DNA of 64,000 nucleotides from contig NC_081829.1 of NCBI RefSeq assembly GCF_030867095.1, forward strand, positions 54,888,491-54,952,490. Reading direction: 5' to 3'. Numbering within the stretch: position 1 is the stretch's first letter; each line of letters begins with the position of its first letter. Shown here piece by piece: positions 22,937-64,000 of the stretch. The notes under the pieces are model-generated. The model saw nothing but the letters and a program-made list of their open reading frames with translations. It had not been told where the DNA came from and did no database searches. The translations under genes were made by a program, and so were the position numbers. The DNA comes from Alligator mississippiensis. Its lineage: Eukaryota; Chordata; Crocodylia; Alligatoridae.

Positions 22937-25900
22937 ACTCGATACATCCTTTCCCTGCCAGGCTAGAAAGATGCTTGCAAAGCCTGCAATGGGATGTCAG
23001 TGCAAGGCAAGATCTTTATGAAAGTGAGGCTGTCAACTCAGAGTTTCAGATCAGAAAGTGCCTCATTTTTAAAGGTGCAGTGCTGAAAGCAAAAGTTTAC
23101 AGCTGCCTTCCATAATTTATAGTGAATGAGATCATCCCATTCCAGTTTACACAGGCTTACCTGTGGATTACTTTACAGTACTTGACCAGACATCTGAGCA
23201 CGCAGAAATATTTATCAGCATGTCTAGGACAAACAATATCAGAGAAGAATGAGAAATGCATCATCAGAATTTGGAACACCATACAATTAGCATTTTTTAA
23301 AAATAAAGTAGGAATAAGCAATTTGCCTCAGGGAGTCTAATTAGTCAAAGGAAGAATCTGGTACAGAAGACAGGTTTCTAGAATGCTGCCTTTTTCAAAA
23401 TAGGGAATTAAAGGAGTCTGGTTATATACGGATTCTTTCTGGGAGGTCTTCTGGGCATTTTTTGTGTCAAATTCCTATGCTTAGATCCAACAGTACAGTA
23501 ATAAAGGATGGGATAGACAAGTGATAATAGGAATCCCTCCCACCCCTTTTAACAGGGCTCTTGTGATTTGAGGATGTTGTTAATTAGACTTCAAATGTAA
23601 AGACAGCCATACAACTTCCCCTTGTCTGACTGTAGATCAAGATCACTAGGAAAGAAGTGAAAAAGCTGGAGGAGAGTAAAATAACAGTTTTTAAATGGAC
23701 ATTCCCTGAAGAGTTCTGCTGTACTTCACTACTGCAAGATCTCACTTAATTAAAGAACAGAACAAAACAAAACAAAAAAGAAATTTGAAACTATTCTGCA
23801 GTTCCAATTCATGCCCTAATTTAGCAGTCTGATATATGACTTCTTGCATTTCTGAAGCATTTCAATAACTATTAGGACACTAAATCAGTGCAGTATCAGG
23901 AATTTAATTTCTACTAAAAAAAGTGAGCTGAATTTAAAAACTGTAGGAGATGCACAATAGTCACTCCAAGCTGGGTTTTAAAGATACAGAGGTTAAAAAC
24001 AGAAATGGTTAGTCTAGCAAAAATCTCTCTTGGAACATTAATTACATTGTCTATGAAACTCGTATCAGCCTTCCTTTCAGCATATTGCTTCTACTTCCAT
24101 ATCATCATGGAATTATAACTATAAAAGGGGACCTCAAATTCCAACCCCCATGACCTATACCATAACAGAATATAGTTTAACCTTAACTTTAGTTCCAACA
24201 CCTGAAGAGGGAAGAGACATTTCAGAAGTTACAGGAACAGGTCTCGTGCATCCAATTTTCATGCCATTTCACAAATTTTTCAATTACGTATTGGTTATCT
24301 ATTCAAGAAAACCTCAGTTGAGGAAAATCAGTATACAGAATCTGACCTATGGTATCTTAAACTTACTACAATATACAAATGACTAATGTCACAAAAATAG
24401 GAAAGATTACTAACGTCACAAAATAGGATAGAAAATACGCAAATATTCTAGTAAAGTTACTACATTAGATGGAAGCAGGGTTTCTTGGGGTTTTTGTGGG
24501 GGTTAACTGTTAACTTTCCCACCTTTATAATGCATCTGTTGTCCACTGATAGACTAGGGACACGCAACAGGAAGTTAAAATATCCTATCATTTGTTGCAG
24601 CTGAAAACAAAATGCCGACATTTTGATGTAAATATAGAGTTAGGACTACAACAAAATGGAAATTAATTTTTATTTCAGTACAAACATTACAAATATTAGC
24701 AAAGAGTTTTTAAAACTGAAAATTAACATATCCAACATATGAAAGCGTGCACACAACCATTAATAGAAATAGGGTGACTTGAGAACAAGATACGGTATAC
24801 TAGTTATTTTCTGAAAATTCAAAAATTATTTTATTTTATTTTTTTTACAAACTTTGAAGTTAGAGGCTTAATTAGAAGACTGAGTATGAGACTATGAGGT
24901 AGTTTTAGTTCAGCTACCCTGGTTAAAGGGGTATATTGCATCACACCCAAGGCTTTCACTGAAGTAAAATACAGGTATGTATGTTTGTTAGATGTCAAGA
25001 TGCTGTTCTGACCTCAATCCAAACTACAAAATAAGGGAACTAAAGATGAAAGCCATTCTCCATTACAAGCAGTGAGAATTTTACTGTGGATTTCAACAGA
25101 GCGAGGAGGTCACTGAAAATTTCACTCTACAAATTCACTTGATAAAACACTAATGTATAAAGGAGTTTAGATGTAGAACATCTCATTTCTAACAAGACAT
25201 CCAAAATATTTCTAAAGGACAAAGAAGAATCACTAAGTTGAATCAAAGTGAGAAATGTGGAAAAAGTAAATTATATACATAAATATAAAAGATTAAATTC
25301 TACACTTCCTAGTATCTAGACAGACATAACAACAGCTACACCACTATAAGATGTTCCTGTATAAACTGCTGTATCTGTTCATCCCTATAGCAGCAGAAAA
25401 AGAGCTCAGTCACTTCATTTATAAAGTATCTATTTTGCCTGTTGAATTAAAATGGTCCTAAAGTTTTCTGTCACTCAAAGCAAAATCTGTAGTTTTTTTC
25501 ACTGGGTACAAAAAAAAACCAAACAAAAAACAAAAAAAATCCGTAGATTTTTTAGTCACCCATGCAGATCTTTCCTTTCACATACACTAAGAACCATATA
25601 CCGAAATAGAAGTGAAATTTAGGAATGACCATCTAGCACCTTAAAGCAGATTATACTGTACTACTGAGTACTTACAGGGACCTTGGTATTAACAAATCCT
25701 ATTTTCTGAAACAAATCAGTGAGTGCAAGATAGTGCAATAATATAGGTAAACCTCTGGAGTTTGAGAATACAGACTAAGATCAACTTCATACAACCTACA
25801 TGGTGCGCTCAGCATTCACACGCTATTCCAACGGTAATTTATATTCAGCAGTATGTGTACAAGAGGTTTTTCTCTAAAATTCTTCATCTGTACCATCACA

Positions 25901-26041
25901 GAAGGTTACACTGAAAAACACGTTCATGTGTCCCAGCTGGAAGATTGAAAATGTAAATAAATTAAGGAAAGTACATTTTATTTAGATAATACATTGCTAT
26001 TTCCAAATCTGTTTAAAATGCACAAGGTTTTTTTAAATATA

Positions 26042-26352
26042 CAGCAAAAGCTGTGTTAACCGGCACTTTATTAGCCAGAAAACTCTGTTAACCGGCATCC
26101 AAGGGATGAGACAAAAGCGAAACCGGAAGTACCACTTCCGGGGGACTCCACGGTTTGCCGCCGCAAGCCAAGTTTTTTCTTTGCCACTTCTTCGGCCCAC
26201 GATGAAGCAGCCTGAGCAGGGCAAAGCAGCCTGCATGGGGCCCCCCTCACCGTCCCCCGGGCACAGATGCCAGGGAGTGCACCAAACGGTGCACATTTGA
26301 TTAACCAGCATCCCCCATTCCCAGGGGATGCCACATGACAGAGCTTTTACTA
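26042..26352. mobile_element. Small Tigger-like DNA transposon relic
   Basis: Ends CAGCAAAAGCTGTGTTAAC and, inverted, TAGTAAAAGCTCTGTCATG, flanked by TA on both sides. Contains repeated TTAACCGGCA. 311 bases, non-coding. Confidence 0.72.
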
Positions 26353-26550
26353 TATATTTAAAGTTGGTATTACAACTATCCTTTCAAATCTTGTCTTAGT
26401 TCTTCAGAGTTTTTGTCCAATATTTTTTTCTAATTACTCTGAGAAGAAAAGTGTAAGTCTGAGAACCACCAGCTATTGAATCTGAGATTGCCCTTTTATG
26501 CTAGCACGCCCTATTCATTATTATTATTATGAAGTCAACACAGTTCCGTT

Positions 26551-26768
26551 TCATAGAATCATAAAAATAGTAGGCCTGGAAGGGACTTCAGGAAGTCATT
26601 TGTCCTCTGCTCAAAGCAGGATCATTCCTCACTAAAACATCCCTGTCAAATATTTGTCTAACCTGCTTTTCAAGACTTCCAAAGATGACAATTCCACAAC
26701 CTCTCTCATCTTATTCCAGTCCTTAAAAGCATGCCCTTGCCCTCCAAAGGTTGGAAGAAAATACAGTA
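26551..26768 (-). mobile_element. CR1 LINE 3' end fragment
   Basis: Reads as the reverse complement of a CR1 3' end: TCATAGAATCATA, then GGCCTGGAAGGGACTTCAGG and CTGCTCAAAGCAGGA, all typical CR1 3' landmarks. Confidence 0.88.
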
Positions 26769-26966
26769 TTGATGCTAACTATATTAAGGTGGATAGGGAA
26801 AAAGAACTCGGCAGAGACCTATTTTAGATACAGCTGGAGAGTTAATTGTTAAACTATTAAGTAAAGCTGACCTGCAAATCATTTTTGTCATGCATAATAA
26901 ACCAGAAGATAAAATAAACACATCAAGGTTCATTTATCAGCTGAACCCCAAAACAAACCCCTTTAA

Positions 26967-27156
26967 CATGGTGGTGTTAATTCATCTGGCTCTGGGGAGC
27001 CAATCTCAGGGCGGAATTCAGAGTGCAGGGTTGCATCATCCAGCCCTTGGGGCTGGAATTCAATGACAGCAGCAACTGCCACTCCTTTTCCTTCCACATT
27101 TCCAGCCCTGAAGGCCAGATGACACAGCTCCACACTCCAAATCCTGGTCACCCCTG
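26967..27156. mobile_element. Probable short hAT relic
   Basis: The right end, inverted, reads CAGGGGTGACCAGGATTTG, a typical hAT terminus. The left end CATGGTGGTG is a degraded match. Target duplication not convincing. Confidence 0.5.
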
Positions 27157-27470
27157 CTTTAGTTCATTTGGTTGTAATAGGATCAATAGGATGGCACAAG
27201 ACACTGGAAGTCTGGCCTAAGAAGCCAGACACTTCCCTTTCCTTCCCCCAAGTTTTGCTGGAGTTCAGTGATAAAAGTGCAACTGACAATATTATGCACG
27301 CAGAGCATTTGAAAAGCCTCCTTTGACTGACACATCATGGTAGGACAAGGCATTCTTGATACCACTCACAGCCAAGGGGGAAGACCATTCAGAGGAATAC
27401 ACATTTCTATACTTTTTAAGATGAAGAATCAATACAAAGAAAGATGTTTCCTGTTGTGTATTATACATTA

Positions 27471-27476
27471 TTTATT
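27471..27476 (-). terminator. DNA2: Poly(A) signal AATAAA of DNA2
   Basis: AATAAA on the minus strand about 220 bases past the DNA2 stop codon. This gives a short 3' untranslated region ending near 27.45 kb. Confidence 0.75.
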
Positions 27477-27696
27477 CAACTACTTCATGATTTGATATTA
27501 CTGCAAAAGTTACTGAATGAGTGAGCCAGGTGTGAATGTGAAATTATAGGCATTCTAGTACCTCTTTTTCATGACATGCACACTCATTGAAACTACAGTG
27601 TTTCCAATCAGTTAACCAGTAAATGTTTGTAACAAGCTTTAACAAAAGAGAACATATTCGACAAGACTAAAAGGTATAGGTGTGTACACAGCTGTT

Positions 27697-62941
<35,245 letters not shown>

Positions 62942-63420
62942 AGCGCTGGCGGAAGCTGAGAAACCCAGTCGCGCCGGGGGCAGCGGCAGTATCGCAAGGT
63001 CTGGCTTCCCGCTGCTGCCGCCAAGACCACTCCCGCTAGTAGCGGCGCAGGCGCACTAGCGTGGGGCTGGTGCGGCTCGAGGGAAGGCCCCGCCCCCGAG
63101 GGCGCTCAGCCAATGGCCGTTTTGGCGCCGCGCGGCTGGGAGCGCGGGAGCGCGGATGCCTCAGAGCCCGGGGCTGTGGGTGGGGTAGCGACCCGGCGGG
63201 GGGAAGGGTCCTGCTTTACACCGTGGCGCTTCCACACATTCACCGGCCTGGCAACCAGTCCCAGCCCCGCCGCGTGCCCGGGGCCGCCGTCGACTGGCAG
63301 AGCGGGGCGGGCAGACGCGCTCCTCCAGACCCCGACCCCCTGGCTCCGCGCGGGGGCACTCGCCCGGCCCTTCTCTACTGCTCATCAGTTTCATTTAGAG
63401 GAAGGGAGCGGGAAGGTAAA

Positions 63421-64000
63421 ACGTGGAAATGCGGGGCAGGAGGCGCCGCACATACACGAGGCGGCAGGACAGCAAAGCAGAGCGGTGGGACTAGCTCTGG
63501 CACAGGTGTATCTGTGGGGAGCAGGACTTGGTACAGGGGTACTCTGGGCACACCGGAGTTTGGCACAGAGCTGGTCGAGGCCATCAGGAGCCAAGCTCTG
63601 GCGAGTCTGGACCAGCGCTGCACCATGGGGGCAAGGGCCAAGCTCTGGAAAGCCACAGACCCCCTGCCAGTTTTCTTCACTAGGAACTTTTAGCAGTCTC
63701 CATCTGCTATTACAAAGTATCACGAAACATAACCGTGATGGTGGCACTTAGGATTCCTCTTTATACCCTCTTATAGTCTCCCAAAAAACTATAGGTACCC
63801 CGACTTTCCCGCCTGTCATGTCTTGGATGTTGTATGTTCTAATTTCTGATGTCACTAGCCAGGAGAGTTATTATATATAGTTCAGGTTTTTTTGTTTGTT
63901 GGTTTGGGGGGGGTTGTGCCTTTATTAGGGGTCCCGGTATTATAGAGGAATACCTTGCTCACCTTCTCAACTATTCACACGCAGTCACCGATATATATAT
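63421..64000. other. Upstream flank of DNA2, no gene seen
   Basis: GC content drops away from the CpG island. No splice-flanked conserved coding segment, RNA gene or clear repeat was recognised. A T/G-rich stretch near 63.89-63.92 kb is low complexity. Confidence 0.6.

Larger units (their letters stand above)
20450..27450. other. Intergenic region between RUFY2 promoter and DNA2 3' end
   Basis: No conserved coding segment seen. It holds the elements annotated separately at 20.86-21.16, 21.63-22.94, 26.04-26.35, 26.55-26.77 and 26.97-27.16 kb. About 23.0-26.0 kb is ordinary AT-rich DNA with short A-runs and nothing recognisable. Confidence 0.7.

Noticed and set aside
63061..63751. Two overlapping 210-codon frames upstream of DNA2
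   Set aside because: Overlapping frames in a CpG island, Arg/Gly/Pro-rich, no domain. A divergent non-coding transcript is possible but not shown.
63421..64000. SLC25A16, expected next to DNA2 by synteny
   Set aside because: No mitochondrial-carrier exon was recognised before the window ends; it probably lies further to the right.

Overview
This is vertebrate nuclear DNA: short conserved coding exons with GT/AG introns, lying in intronic DNA full of CR1 LINEs and decayed DNA transposons (hAT-type copies with 8-bp target-site duplications, Tigger-like copies with TA duplications). Abundant CR1 together with many DNA-transposon relics and large introns points to a sauropsid, most likely a crocodilian. 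A turtle is possible. A bird is unlikely, because birds have few such relics. The taxon is inferred from repeat style, not from a search.

Two real protein genes are present, both on the minus strand and in the order found in other amniotes (RUFY2 beside DNA2). At 1092-19963 lie the first seven coding exons of RUFY2, encoding the RUN domain and the start of the coiled coil; the rest of the gene runs off the left edge. Its CpG-rich promoter is at about 19.56-20.4 kb. From 20.4 to 27.45 kb is the intergenic gap, which holds only transposon relics and AT-rich DNA. From 62941 down to 27697 lies the complete DNA2 gene: 20 coding exons that join in frame to 1038 codons plus stop, with all nuclease, iron-sulphur and SF1 helicase motifs intact. 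A poly(A) signal follows at 27471-27476. A CpG-rich promoter with CCAAT, GC-box and E2F-like sites lies at about 62.64-63.4 kb.

RUFY2 is an endosomal RUN/FYVE adaptor and DNA2 a nuclease-helicase of DNA replication and repair. They are neighbours by synteny and nothing shows a shared function.

The rest is repeats. Main items: a U2 snRNA pseudogene (4.33-4.45 kb); a C-rich minisatellite element (1.95-3.63 kb); a near-perfect 255-bp palindrome in RUFY2 intron 2 (13.9-14.16 kb); hAT relics with recognisable 8-bp duplications at 6.99, 12.36, 18.0, 30.9, 35.15, 39.9 and 53.46 kb; a Tigger-like element nested in a hAT-like one (21.6-22.9 kb); a 3.3-kb defective CR1 in DNA2 intron 13 (36.27-39.58 kb); and two CR1 copies facing each other in intron 2 (59.36-61.86 kb). 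Most long open frames in the window are by-products of GC-rich repeats or CpG islands. I saw no CRISPR array, tRNA, rRNA or new gene system.
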